Positions 1-8,676 are shown, counted from the stretch's first letter. The stretch is 64,000 bases of DNA from Terriglobia bacterium (GCA_020073485.1 JAIQFB010000023.1:1-64000), one strand, 5' to 3'. Notes: generated by a model from the sequence alone, not told the origin. Made by a program: numbers and translations.

Positions 1-531
1 AGCCGGCTGAGCTCGAAACTTTGCAGGGATGCGGGCGATGCTTGTCGAAGGTACTCTCGCGGAGGAACGATTCTGGGTAAGACCATGGTTTTGCCCCGGT
101 ACTGAGATTGGGTGGAAACAGCTAGCCCGTATGTTTAATGAACCGTAATAAGTTGGAGCGAAGGTAGCGACCGCGAGTTTGTCCGGTCCCTGACCCACGC
201 GTCCAAGTCGGAAATATCCGGCTTAGATACGTGGGTTTTTGATTTTATGCCCACGAATTGGCCACCAGTGCGCGAAGACGCACTTATGCGGGATTCGGAG
301 GATTCTATGAAGGTTCAGTCCGAAACACGTTGTCGATCGCCACCAGGCCGCATGGTTGTATCATCAGCTTATTGAACGAACCCCCGCCGGAGGTTGACAC
401 TTCTGGTGGGGGCATCTCACCAAAGCGGGCGAGACTGCTCCCCCTAGGCAAATCCCAAACTGTTTTCGGGCCTCATTGCCTCACATCGGCTTTCGACAAA
501 GGTCCGGTTTTCACCTAAGATACTCGGAATT
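1..531. other. Unassigned left-edge region with hairpins
   Basis: I recognise no gene here. A short plus-strand open frame (258-518) has no recognisable motif, low-complexity turns and no convincing ribosome site, so I do not call it. The stretch holds a terminator-like hairpin at 193-240 and a second G/C-rich inverted repeat near 380-414 (arms built on CCCCCGCC and GGTGGGGG). The bases left of 193 could be the 3' part of an untranslated RNA or of a gene outside the window, but nothing matches tmRNA, RNase P RNA, SRP RNA or tRNA features that I know. Confidence 0.3.
193..240 (+). terminator. Rho-independent terminator-like hairpin
   Basis: The arms ACCCACG (193-199) and CGTGGGT (230-236) pair perfectly. 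A second nested stem, AAGTCGG with CCGGCTT, lies inside the loop, and the outer arm runs straight into a T-run. This would end plus-strand transcription entering from the left of the window. Confidence 0.45.
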
Positions 532-1533
532 ATGACTCATACGATTACACTGCTTCCGGGGGATGGGATTGGGCCAGAGGTCGCGGAGGCCGCGCGGCAG
601 ATTATTGAGGCTGCGGGAGTGGCGGTGGAGTGGGAGGTGTATTCCGCGCCGCTGGAGGATGGCAAGCGCGTGGGAGAATTTCCGCGGGAGCAGGCGGTGG
701 CGTCGGTGCGGCGGACGCATGTGGCGCTGAAGGGGCCAATGGCGACGGCCGTGGCGGGGGGCGCGCGCAGCATCAACGTAGCGCTGCGCAAGGAACTGGA
801 TTTGTACGCCAATCTGCGGCCGGTGCGCAATGTTGCCGGTGTTTCCTCGCGGTGGACCGGGGTGGACCTGGTGATCGTGCGGGAAAATACGGAAGATCTT
901 TATGCCGGGCTCGAGCACACGGTGGTGCCGGGGGTGGTCGAGAGCCTGAAGATTATTACCGAGCATGCATCGACGCGGATCGCGCGATTTGCGTTTTCGT
1001 ACGCGCGCAAGAACGGGCGCAAGAAAATCCACGCCATTCACAAGGCCAACATCATGAAGCTGTCCGACGGGCTTTTTCTAAACTCGATTCGCGACGTGGC
1101 CAAGGAATATCCGGACATCGAATACCGGGAAATGATCGTGGACAACACGTGCATGCAGCTGGTGATGAATCCGGCGCAATTCGACATGCTACTGCTGCCG
1201 AATCTGTATGGAGACGTGGTGAGCGACCTGGCGGCGGGGCTGGTGGGCGGGCTGGGCGTGGTGCCCAGCGGAAATATCGGGGATGAGGCGGCACTGTTTG
1301 AGGCGGTGCACGGGACGGCGCCGGACATTGTGGGCAAAGGGATCGCGAATCCGACGGCGCTGGTAATGTCTTCGGCGATGATGCTGAATTATCTGGGCGA
1401 GACGGAAGCGTCGCGGCGCGTTTCGGGCGCGCTCGACAAGGTGTATCGTGAGGGAAAGCATACGACGCGGGACGTGGGTGGAACAGCGACGACGCAGGAG
1501 TTTACGAAGGCCGTGATTGGGGCGCTGGGGTAG
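532..1533 (+). CDS. Isocitrate/isopropylmalate dehydrogenase family protein, probably NAD-dependent isocitrate dehydrogenase
   Basis: 333 residues, the usual length of the short, homo-oligomeric beta-decarboxylating dehydrogenases. The N-terminus carries the family start (LLPGDGIGPEV). The substrate loop is followed by RENTEDLYAGLEH, which resembles isocitrate dehydrogenase more than isopropylmalate dehydrogenase. Further on are DNTCMQLVMNP (metal-binding Asp region), NLYGDVVSDLAAG and the NAD-site motif EAVHGTAPDI. The likely reaction is oxidative decarboxylation of isocitrate to 2-oxoglutarate in the cytoplasmic TCA cycle; isopropylmalate or homoisocitrate as substrate cannot be excluded from sequence alone. 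No leu or other TCA genes lie beside it. The ATG has no clear Shine-Dalgarno. It stands alone on the plus strand and is followed by an intergenic hairpin element. Confidence 0.85.
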   Translation: MTHTITLLPGDGIGPEVAEAARQIIEAAGVAVEWEVYSAPLEDGKRVGEFPREQAVASVRRTHVALKGPMATAVAGGARSINVALRKELDLYANLRPVRNVAGVSSRWTGVDLVIVRENTEDLYAGLEHTVVPGVVESLKIITEHASTRIARFAFSYARKNGRKKIHAIHKANIMKLSDGLFLNSIRDVAKEYPDIEYREMIVDNTCMQLVMNPAQFDMLLLPNLYGDVVSDLAAGLVGGLGVVPSGNIGDEAALFEAVHGTAPDIVGKGIANPTALVMSSAMMLNYLGETEASRRVSGALDKVYREGKHTTRDVGGTATTQEFTKAVIGALG

Positions 1534-1556
1534 GCGCCGCTGCGGCTACGGGCGAC

Positions 1557-1717
1557 GTCCTAATTTGATGAGCGGCGAGATTTCAGAGGGCGAGGCTATA
1601 GCCCCGACGAAGAGCATCATCCGATCCGAGATTTCAACCCCTGAAACTTCAGGGGCTCAAGCCCACAAAAACGAAGCGCGTATGTCCGAGCTAAAGCTCG
1701 GACCTCCGAACGCTCAC
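1557..1717. repeat. Composite multi-hairpin intergenic element (family A, copy 1)
   Basis: It begins with GTCCTAATTTGA (1557-1568) and then holds three small perfect palindromes: GGCTATAGCC near 1594-1603, CCCCTGAA-AC-TTCAGGGG at 1638-1655, and GTCCGAGCT-AA-AGCTCGGAC at 1684-1703. Read on the minus strand, the same hairpins follow in the same order as in the element at 25576-25777, which also ends in the TCAAATTAGGAC motif. It lies between convergent genes. Confidence 0.7.
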
Positions 1718-1745
1718 GGAATTATCGAATTGAAATATTCCCCCG

Positions 1746-2591
1746 CTACGCCCCCATTTGTTGGGCCAAGTCGATTATGCTCTCGGAGACCACATCGAAA
1801 TCTCCCGGTTGAGCCGTGTCCGGGACGCGCACATGTCCGTTGCCGTATTCGGTAGGCCGATGGATGAATCCAGTGCGGAGACCACTGCTGCGAGCGGCCT
1901 GCAAATCGGCGGTGTGCGCCGCGCACATCATTACTTCTTCGGGCTTCAGATCGAGATAATAGTACGCGGAGACGTACACTTCCCTGTCCGGCTTGTAGTG
2001 CCGGGCCAGTTCCGAGCCCAGGATGGCGTCCCAGGGCAAACCGCCGAATTTGGCGAGGTTAGTCATCAGGGCGATGTTGCCGTTCGAGAGCGGCGCGATC
2101 ACGTACTTCTTTTTTAGCCGCGTGAGACCCTCGACGGAATCGGGCCAGGGCTTGAGCCGGCGCCACGCGTGAGTCCAGGAAACTTTTTCTTCCTCGGTGA
2201 GCCCTTCGATTTTGAATTCTTTCAGCAAATCGTCCAAAATCATGCGATGCAAGTCGTCGAGTCTGGTCCAGGGGATTTCGCCTTTGCGGACTTTGTCCAT
2301 CGCCGGTCTGTAGCCGAGGCGCCAGCGGTCGGCGAAGTCCGCCCAGTTGACGTTCAGGCCTTTGGCCTTGCCCCAGGCCATGCCTTCGGCGATCACGGAG
2401 TTGCGCCAGTCCACAACGGTACCGAAGGTATCGAAGACGAGCGCTTTTACGTTGGCCAGTTCGGGTTTCATTTTCTGAGGATTGCCTGGTGTCTGCCGCG
2501 CAAGAACCGGGTTTAAGTCGGAGAATGAAATTGTTGCGGCTCCCGCGCCTGCGGCTGCCAGAAACTTTCGCCGATCGAGCTTGAGTCCCAT
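1746..2591 (-). CDS. Tat-exported HAD-superfamily hydrolase, haloacid dehalogenase type II-like
   Basis: 281 residues from the ATG at 2591, which has a good ribosome site (GGGAGGTG, about 7 bases upstream). The open frame continues upstream without a better start. Residues 7-20 form a twin-arginine signal (DRRKFLAAAGAGAA). The mature part has HAD motif I as FDTFGTVVDW (nucleophile near Asp54), motif II as PLSNGN, the motif III Lys in HYKPDREVY and a motif IV region MMCAAHTADLQAARSSGLRTGF typical of L-2-haloacid dehalogenases. Family knowledge suggests hydrolysis of 2-haloacids or small phosphoesters; the substrate is unknown. Export is unusual for this family, whose members are mostly cytoplasmic. 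A 127-bp segment shared with the next gene's upstream region lies just upstream. Confidence 0.75.
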   Translation of the reverse strand: MGLKLDRRKFLAAAGAGAATISFSDLNPVLARQTPGNPQKMKPELANVKALVFDTFGTVVDWRNSVIAEGMAWGKAKGLNVNWADFADRWRLGYRPAMDKVRKGEIPWTRLDDLHRMILDDLLKEFKIEGLTEEEKVSWTHAWRRLKPWPDSVEGLTRLKKKYVIAPLSNGNIALMTNLAKFGGLPWDAILGSELARHYKPDREVYVSAYYYLDLKPEEVMMCAAHTADLQAARSSGLRTGFIHRPTEYGNGHVRVPDTAQPGDFDVVSESIIDLAQQMGA

Positions 2592-2664
2592 GGGATGCAC
2601 CTCCCTCGCGAACGGTGAATTCCCTGCTTGGATGTCTGGCTCGGCATCGTACGCCGCTCCCGAG

Positions 2665-2791
2665 ATGAGCACAACGAATTTGGGGTGAGAGCCTGCCGCA
2701 CTGGCAATTGGCATGCGCAGGCGGATAAGACGTAAAACGCATGGTTATTGGAAACTCGCGGGTTGCTCAAGGGCGCAAAAGCCAAATTCCG
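2665..2791. repeat. 127-bp duplicated segment, copy 1
   Basis: Aligned without gaps against 4616-4742 it differs at about 27 of 127 positions (hand alignment). The ends and the core (GGCATGCGCAGGCGG and GCAAAAGCCAAATTCCG) are identical. It lies about 70 bp upstream of the start of the HAD hydrolase gene. Confidence 0.7.
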
Positions 2792-2813
2792 CGTTGCGGG
2801 ACAGCCGATTGTG

Positions 2814-4379
2814 TCACTTCGCGTATGGATATTCGGAGAGCCTGGGAGGGCCGGCGGGGTTCGTCCATTGCAGCAGCGGCCGCAGTTCGTGGATATTTTT
2901 GATTTTCTCAAGTTCGAGCACACGATCAATGAGACGCGACGTGGATGTGTCTCCTATGACCGGTTCCATGAGGTCGCGCGCTTTTGCAATCACTTGCTCT
3001 CGCGTCAACGGGTTCTGAACGTAGGTTGGGACGTCGTCCTGAACCAAACGCGTGCCATCCGTGAGGGTAATCTGAATGAGCGGGTCTCGCCTGCCAGGGA
3101 AGCCCGGCTCCAGCCGGACTTTCTGGCGCAGAGCTACAATCGCTGGATCCTGCATGCGGGCCTTGTCGTGGATGGAGCGGAACGTGGCCTTCTTGTCGAT
3201 CAGCATCAATGCGAGTAAGTACTGGATGTTGAGATCCGGCCAGCCGCCATTGTCCGTGTTGTTGTCATGGCCGCGGACGGCCCGGAGGATGACCTCTTGT
3301 ATTTTGTTCGGATCGATGGGCTGCCGCTTCAGCATGGCCTCCATGGCGTACAACGGTTCCTGGCTGGGGCCCCCGGAGGTCCAGCGCTTAATGCCCGCGT
3401 CCATCATGGCGTAGTGCTCGCCGAGTTGATCGATGAGCAGCGCGGGATTGGCCGCCGGGTAGTTGGCGAGGAGGAAGTTGTCAGGTCCTGACATGATATC
3501 GTTCACGCCATTCCAGCCTTCATGAACCAACAACGCCGCGGTCACACCACTTCGGGCCGGCATGCCGGCAAAGTCGAAGCCCTTTTCAATATGGTCCAAA
3601 TCGCGAGGGTAGGTCCCGGAAAGTCCGGAGCACTGCTGTGCGGCATAGGACAGGGCCCAGCGCATCTGCTGGTCCGTCAGGCTTGCCGAACAGGCGGCAG
3701 CGGCCGTAGCGCCGAAAACGCCGCCGAGACTGAAGGACGACTTGTGGACGTCAAGCCCAGGCTGGACTGTGTGAAGGACGCGCGCGCCGATGTCGTAGCC
3801 GAGCACGACGGCTCGCAGGAAGTGCATGCCGCTGGTGCTGAATTGCTCTCCGACGGCCAAGGCCGCGGATACAGAGCTATTTCCCGGATGGTAACCGACA
3901 CCCATCATGTGATCGTCGCTCTCATCGGCGTGCGCCATGACGGCGTTGGCCAAGGCTGCCTCAATCGGGCCGCAAAGGACCGTATCCGCAACAATCGTCG
4001 CCACCTCTTTGCCGCCATAGGCGCGCGCAAATCGGATAGCAGCCCGCCCCGCGGGCAATTCCGAGCCGGAAACCATCGCCCCGAAAGTGTCAAGGATATG
4101 GAGTTTCGCCCGCTCGACAACATCATCGGGCAGAGCATGGTCGCGCGCTTGACACATGTAGGTGCTGAGCCTTGTCATGACGTCGCTGATTGGATAGTCG
4201 GCGCGCGTTTGCGCCCCTGCCGCCGGCGGGACTCCGAAGAGCGGTCGAGCGGCCAAAGGAGGGAACGTTGCAGCGGCGAGAATCCAGCCAGCCCGCTGCA
4301 GCACACTGCGGCGCGTCAGCGGAAGGGCGTTCTCACGTTCCGAGTCCTTCGTTTTATTACAGGCCACATGACGCACCAT
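2814..4379 (-). CDS. Tat-exported MmgE/PrpD family protein
   Basis: 521 residues from the ATG at 4379, chosen because GAGGTGAT lies just upstream and because the product then begins with a Tat signal (LTRRSVLQRAGWILAAATFPPL). The mature part shows the MmgE/PrpD fold: LHILDTFGAMVSGSELPAGRAA, then AHADESDDHMMGVGYHPGNSSVSAALAVGE with the conserved Asp/His cluster, then FLRAVVLGYDIGARV and a C-terminal domain with DPLIQITLTDGTRL. Known members are 2-methylcitrate dehydratase and cis-aconitate decarboxylase/iminodisuccinate epimerase-like enzymes. An exported member must act on something else in the periplasm, so I assign no substrate. The neighbours are other exported hydrolases rather than propionate genes. 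Confidence 0.75.
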   Translation of the reverse strand: MVRHVACNKTKDSERENALPLTRRSVLQRAGWILAAATFPPLAARPLFGVPPAAGAQTRADYPISDVMTRLSTYMCQARDHALPDDVVERAKLHILDTFGAMVSGSELPAGRAAIRFARAYGGKEVATIVADTVLCGPIEAALANAVMAHADESDDHMMGVGYHPGNSSVSAALAVGEQFSTSGMHFLRAVVLGYDIGARVLHTVQPGLDVHKSSFSLGGVFGATAAAACSASLTDQQMRWALSYAAQQCSGLSGTYPRDLDHIEKGFDFAGMPARSGVTAALLVHEGWNGVNDIMSGPDNFLLANYPAANPALLIDQLGEHYAMMDAGIKRWTSGGPSQEPLYAMEAMLKRQPIDPNKIQEVILRAVRGHDNNTDNGGWPDLNIQYLLALMLIDKKATFRSIHDKARMQDPAIVALRQKVRLEPGFPGRRDPLIQITLTDGTRLVQDDVPTYVQNPLTREQVIAKARDLMEPVIGDTSTSRLIDRVLELEKIKNIHELRPLLQWTNPAGPPRLSEYPYAK

Positions 4380-4615
4380 GGGATCACCTCGCGGCTTGCC
4401 AATGTTCCGCGCATACGCGTCCCATCCGCGACGCAGGGCGATGGCAAGCGAGTTTATGGAGGCGGTAACTATCCGCCATTTGGTCATGGCTTGCTGTGTC
4501 GAAGGACACAGGGGCCAGTGCTCCAGGTCACAACTGAGTTCATCCAAGGCATGTTTACTCGCGCCAAAGTCGAACCGGCCGGAAACCGAATCACATAGTC
4601 GAATAAGCTCCTGCA

Positions 4616-4742
4616 ATGAGCACAACGAATTTAGCGCGAGAGCCGGCTGCGCTGGAAACTGGCATGCGCAGGCGGCCAAGATGCAAAGTGCGAGATTGCT
4701 GGAGGCTGGCCGGTTCCTCACAGGTGCAAAAGCCAAATTCCG
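4616..4742. repeat. 127-bp duplicated segment, copy 2
   Basis: Partner of 2665-2791, roughly 79 percent identical by hand alignment without gaps and in the same orientation. It lies about 240 bp upstream of the MmgE/PrpD gene start. Confidence 0.7.
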
Positions 4743-4787
4743 AGAAGAAGACATATCGGGACCTATCCCAGGTATGCCGTGATTCAA

Positions 4788-5150
4788 TTACCGAGGGCGC
4801 AATTGGTGGGCAGTTGCGATGCCTTTCCTGTTTCTTGCCAGTATGAATATGGCCACCAAGGCGTTCACCATGATCATTGTGAGGGGGGCAGCGCGGTCGC
4901 AATGTTGTGGGCCTGAAGCGCGAAGAGCGCGAGGATGTGTCTCAGCACATTTGAGGCGTAGAGAATGGGTGTTTCGGTCGACGGGTAATCCCAGGTCTTG
5001 CGCAGTGTTGGCAGAAAAGCCGTAAGGTCGATACCGACCGCGATAATAACGGCAATCGTCGGGTCGCGCGTAAGTATCCACGGGATAGTGCCAAGAAGCG
5101 CGGCCACGTGGGGACGAAATCTGCGGCAGGGGCAGCATCTGGATGCAATT
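4788..5150 (-). pseudogene. Frameshifted fragment of a small multi-helix membrane protein
   Basis: Two overlapping minus-strand frames join into one hydrophobic protein if one base is added to a run of six G (4883-4888). The upstream frame gives AALLGTIPWILTRDPTIAVIIAVGIDL..., then LPTLRKTWDYPSTETPILYA and ALFALQAHNIATALPP. The downstream frame continues LTMIMVNALVAIFILARNRKG before a stop. The combined product has three or four membrane segments and the 'FLPTxRKxW..P..ET' signature of a conserved uncharacterised integral membrane family of about 200 residues. The N-terminal half is missing or too altered to see. Either a decaying gene or a homopolymer sequencing error is possible; the missing N-terminus favours decay. 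Confidence 0.5.
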
Positions 5151-5478
5151 CCACAGTTGCTTAGCGGGGGAGAAATTCGGCGATCGGTCAGCTTCAAGAT
5201 GATTTGGGAATTGAACTCAGACCAGGCAAAGAGGACACCTTAGTTGGGAATGGTGGAGTTTCACGGGAGGGTTGGATCAACAACGCTCGACGTGTAGTCC
5301 TCCCCCTCGGCGGTTTATGTTTTGTGCAGCAGGAATGGCATGCGACTAATGCGCACAACTAGAGGCGGGCTTGGGCAGTGCCATAGCACAGTGAATTACG
5401 GCCGTAGGGGCAGGAATCGTGGGCCCGTAAGCTCCACGAATGGGCAATCGTTTTGCGCTTTTCGATCTATAATTCCGC
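5151..5478. other. Intergenic region without recognised gene
   Basis: No coding signal that I trust is present. The right end carries the promoter-like box described for the gene starting at 5479. A plus-strand frame covering 5322-5855 is the out-of-frame shadow of that gene. Confidence 0.35.
5468..5473 (+). promoter_or_regulatory. Consensus -10 box immediately before an ATG
   Basis: TATAAT ends five bases before the ATG at 5479. There is no Shine-Dalgarno, so a transcript starting at or next to the ATG (leaderless) is plausible. No good -35 box is seen at the usual distance. Confidence 0.4.
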
Positions 5479-6102
5479 ATGGCTTTTCGACCATGGCGAC
5501 GATTGGGTTGTTTCGGCGGCCTCGTGTTCGGCTGCGTGTTGATCTTGCTTGTGACCGCGGTTCTGGCTCCCTGGGCCTATCATATCGGCGGACGGTGGAC
5601 TCCGGCTATGTGGCGGGGATTGGGAATGCTGCGAACCGAATCCGGCGACACGTACCCGTTATACATTTATTTTTATCCACACTTCAGAAGCATGTCGCGG
5701 TTGCGATTGAATGGCCAGCGCCCCACCAGCGGATTACGGGGTATGGGTTGGCTGTGTTCGGCGCAGGGGGTAACGCAGCGCCTGGACCTGAGCGGCGACA
5801 TCTATGGCACTTATCTGAACACCGACGGCAACCAGATGGGCATACGGCTGCTTGATGCCAGACACTACTTTCAGATCAATCCGCAGCGCAGGCGCTACTT
5901 CGATCTCTACGGCAGATGGCATGGGCCGGAACTCGTGATGGAGGATAACGGCGGCTGGGAAAGAGGATTTCATCCCGATCCGCACAATCCGAAAGAACGC
6001 GCGAAGGTGACTTTCACCTGGGGCAGCTTTGAGGACTTCAAAAAATTGTGCGACGCCACTGCGATACCGGAAAAGGCGCGGATTGCGCCGCCCCGCGAGT
6101 GA
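5479..6102 (+). CDS. Hypothetical membrane-anchored protein
   Basis: 207 residues that I cannot assign to a family. An N-terminal basic patch (MAFRPWRR) is followed by one membrane segment at about residues 10-35. The remainder is a soluble extracytoplasmic domain rich in Tyr, Arg and Gly (TYPLYIYFYPHF near 60-70, then GMGWLCSAQGVTQRLDLSGDIYG, HYFQINPQRRRYFDLYGRWHGPELVMED, and HPDPHNPKERAKVTFTWGSFEDFKKLC). The even mix of conserved-looking motifs and the absence of stops in a GC-rich frame support a real gene. It has no operon partners. The start is set by the only ATG before the membrane segment. Confidence 0.6.
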   Translation: MAFRPWRRLGCFGGLVFGCVLILLVTAVLAPWAYHIGGRWTPAMWRGLGMLRTESGDTYPLYIYFYPHFRSMSRLRLNGQRPTSGLRGMGWLCSAQGVTQRLDLSGDIYGTYLNTDGNQMGIRLLDARHYFQINPQRRRYFDLYGRWHGPELVMEDNGGWERGFHPDPHNPKERAKVTFTWGSFEDFKKLCDATAIPEKARIAPPRE

Positions 6103-6550
6103 TGCGACCTTCACCCTCAAGCGAGCAGAAAACAAGCGGGTACATTCAACAGGCTGACCGCGAAGGTGCGAGGAAGGAAGAGCTCTTGTTGCCTCACAAA
6201 CGTGATTTGGGCCGCATTCCGATAAGAGGTGCCAGCTCAACGGGTCGATGCGACACTTTGTAATTAGTTGATTAGAAAATATTTCATTTAGAGAATCGAT
6301 CTGTACAACAGTACCCGATCAGATCTAAACAGGGCGGTATTCCGCTTGACTCAACGCACGCGAACGAAATCAGCCTCGTAGACTCCTACTAGTGGACTTC
6401 GAGCAAGTGTTGCGTCGACGCATTGAGACCGCCGGGATTACCGGAATGTGGCGCGCTGCCGCGATTTGAGCGCAAGTGGCAATAACGTGTTCAGAGCCCC
6501 CACGCGGTGCAATCTTCGGAGCGCGAATGTGCGAAACGCCCACGCCGGGA
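6103..6550. other. AT-richer intergenic region, nothing recognised
   Basis: A 448-bp gap between convergent genes. The middle part (about 6250-6330) is clearly more AT-rich than its surroundings. I see no tRNA, terminator with a T-run, or repeat family member. Confidence 0.4.
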
Positions 6551-8347
6551 TCAGAAACCCTGCGGGCGCTCGACGGTTACGCCGAAAATGTTTTCCAGGG
6601 CGAGGCCTGCGCGGGCCAGTGTGCCTTCGTCGAAGAGACGGCCAATCAGGGTGACGCCGTGCGGGACGCGGCGCGGCGGGGTGAAGGTGGGGAGCGGGTG
6701 GGCCGGGTCGGGGGCCCAATCGGAACGCGCGGTGGAGACTTGGACGAATCCGGCGCGCAGGGTGAGCGAGGGGTGGCCGGTGTAGTTCGTGATGGTGAGC
6801 ATTTCGTCGCGCAGCGATGGGACCAGGAGCAAGTCAACTTCCCGGAAGACGCGGGCCATTTCCATGGCGACGTTGCGGCGGAAGCGGTCTGATTGGACCA
6901 GATCGACGGCGGAGAGAAATCGGGACTGGCGGAAAAGATTCGGCCACGCGTCGATCACCTGCATTTTCATCTGGTCGACTCCGTGGCTGAGGGTGAGTTC
7001 CTCGAAGGCGGCTGCGGATTCGGCGAACAGAATCACGTTCAGCGAATCGTAGGGCCAGTCGGGGATGGACACTTCCACCGGAATCATGCCGGCTTTCTTG
7101 ACGGCCTCGAGGGCTGAGCGGTCGACATCAGTCGCGGGCAATTCCTTCATCCAGGCCGGAAAGTAGCCGACGCGAATTCCCTTCCCGCTTGCTTCGGCGT
7201 CGAAATCCAATTTGCTTGGGACGCTGGAGAGGTCTCCGGCATCGAAACCCGAAATCGCATTCAGGACGAGGATCGCGTCGGTGACGCTGCGCGTCATGGG
7301 GCCGAGCTTGTCAAGCGACCAGCAGAGGGTCATGGCTCCGGTGCGCGGGACACGTCCGTAGGTGGGGCGCAATCCGGTGAGGCCGCAGCGCGTGGAAGGG
7401 CTGACGATGCTGCCCTCGGTCTCGCTGCCGATGGCGAACGCGACGAGGCCGGCAGCGGTCGCGGCACCGGGGCCGGCGCTGGATCCGGACGATCCCTCCT
7501 CAAGCAGCCACGGATTCATGGTCTGCCCGCCGAACCAGATGTCGTTCAGGGCCAGGGCGCCCATGCTCAGTTTTGCGACTAGGACGGCTCCAGCATCGTG
7601 GAGACGCTTGACGACGGCGGCGTCGGTTTCGGGGACGCGATTGCGGAAAGGCTCGGCGCCGTAGGTGGTGGGAATTCCGGCGGTGTCGAGCAAATCCTTT
7701 GCGCCCCAGGGAATGCCGTGCAGCGGGCCGCGATATTTTCCGGCGGCGATTTCGTCGTCGGCTTTCTTGGCCTGGGCGAGGGCGGAGTCGCGCAAGAGGG
7801 TAATGACGCAGCGAAGCTTGGAATCGAATTTCTGGATGCGGTCGAGATAGATTTGCGTGAGGCGGACGGAGGTGAGTTTGCGCTGCTCGATCCAGCGCGC
7901 GAGTTGGGTGACCGGGGCGAAGGCGATGTCCTCGTCCTTCGCCGGTAATGGTCCCGGATCGATTTTGCGGAGGATGAAACGGTCTTTGGAGGGGCCTGCT
8001 TTTTCGCCGGGAAGGATTGGGTCCCAACGCGAATACGGAGCGGCTGCCGATTCCAGAGCGATTTTGCGCGGGCCATTGCGGCGCTCGTAGAGCGCGGCCA
8101 TGTTGGCGCGCCAGCTGCTTGCGGCTTGTTGCAGCTCCGGCGCGGTCAAATCTACTTGCACCAGCTTTTCCGCCGCTGCAAAGGTGGATGAAGAGACTTC
8201 GGGGCCAACCGGGGGCGAGGTTCCGAAGGCGGGCGGGGCTCCGGGCGGCAACTGGCCGGGCTTTTGCTGCTTGCCGCCGCAGCCTGCGGCTGCTCCCAGC
8301 AAGGCCAGGGATGTTCCCTTCAGGAAATGCCTGCGTGAATTTGCCAT
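6551..8347 (-). CDS. Amidase, Tat-exported putative lipoprotein
   Basis: 598 residues from the ATG at 8347, preceded by GGAGGAG. The start MANSRRHFLKGTSLALLGAAAGCGG combines a twin-arginine motif with a lipobox (Cys23), so the enzyme is probably folded before export and lipid-anchored. The amidase signature catalytic triad is present: Lys217 in GIPWGAKD, the cis-Ser near 289 in GSSGSSAG and the nucleophile Ser near 313 in SETEGSIVSPS. The family hydrolyses amide bonds (amidases, GatA-like enzymes). Absence of gatB/gatC nearby and the export signal argue against tRNA amidation; the substrate is unknown. An N-terminal region of about 130 residues precedes the amidase core. Confidence 0.85.
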   Translation of the reverse strand: MANSRRHFLKGTSLALLGAAAGCGGKQQKPGQLPPGAPPAFGTSPPVGPEVSSSTFAAAEKLVQVDLTAPELQQAASSWRANMAALYERRNGPRKIALESAAAPYSRWDPILPGEKAGPSKDRFILRKIDPGPLPAKDEDIAFAPVTQLARWIEQRKLTSVRLTQIYLDRIQKFDSKLRCVITLLRDSALAQAKKADDEIAAGKYRGPLHGIPWGAKDLLDTAGIPTTYGAEPFRNRVPETDAAVVKRLHDAGAVLVAKLSMGALALNDIWFGGQTMNPWLLEEGSSGSSAGPGAATAAGLVAFAIGSETEGSIVSPSTRCGLTGLRPTYGRVPRTGAMTLCWSLDKLGPMTRSVTDAILVLNAISGFDAGDLSSVPSKLDFDAEASGKGIRVGYFPAWMKELPATDVDRSALEAVKKAGMIPVEVSIPDWPYDSLNVILFAESAAAFEELTLSHGVDQMKMQVIDAWPNLFRQSRFLSAVDLVQSDRFRRNVAMEMARVFREVDLLLVPSLRDEMLTITNYTGHPSLTLRAGFVQVSTARSDWAPDPAHPLPTFTPPRRVPHGVTLIGRLFDEGTLARAGLALENIFGVTVERPQGF

Positions 8348-8463
8348 GACTCCTCCGGATCGCATCCTTTGCCTGCGTTGAAGAGAACGGATTCGATTGT
8401 GCCGCTTGCGCTCCATCGCATTGCGAAAAAAAGTGAAAAAGCGGTTATTCCGAGACTGATCCC

Positions 8464-8546
8464 GCGGGTGAGGAGTCTGTATTTGCTTTGGCTCCAAAAC
8501 CAGGAGGGATTCCTCACCCGCAGGAGCGGGTTCGGAATGACGACGG
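8464..8546. repeat. Hairpin repeat (family C, GGATTCCTC type)
   Basis: The arms GCGGGTGAGGA (8464-8474) and TCCTCACCCGC (8511-8521) are followed by AGGAGCGGGTTCGGAATGACG. The second half is almost identical over about 40 bases to 21406-21447. Confidence 0.7.
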
Positions 8547-8647
8547 GTTGAGTAGCGCCGCAATCCGCCAGGAAAACGACAAGCGTTTCTTAATCGGTCC
8601 ATCTGGCAACGATTCATCCACCAGACACTACAACGGGTGGAGAATTA

Positions 8648-8676
8648 TTGACAAGTTTTGCGCGGTCGGTAAGAAT
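8648..8676 (+). promoter_or_regulatory. Sigma-70-type promoter for the ferredoxin gene
   Basis: A perfect TTGACA (8648-8653), a 17-base spacer and AAGAAT (8671-8676). The GTG start of the ferredoxin gene lies 34 bases further on, leaving room for its GGAGG ribosome site. Confidence 0.6.

Noticed and set aside
258-518. 86-codon plus-strand frame before the isocitrate dehydrogenase-like gene
   Set aside because: No motif, no ribosome site, poor composition, and it spans an inverted repeat; most likely not a gene.
4788-5138. Separate 116-codon minus-strand gene
   Set aside because: Only its last 30 or so residues are membrane-like and they continue the other frame; better explained as one frameshifted gene.
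5322-5855. 177-codon plus-strand frame overlapping the gene at 5479
   Set aside because: It is another frame of the better-supported gene, which has a clean signal-anchor and continuous domain-like sequence.
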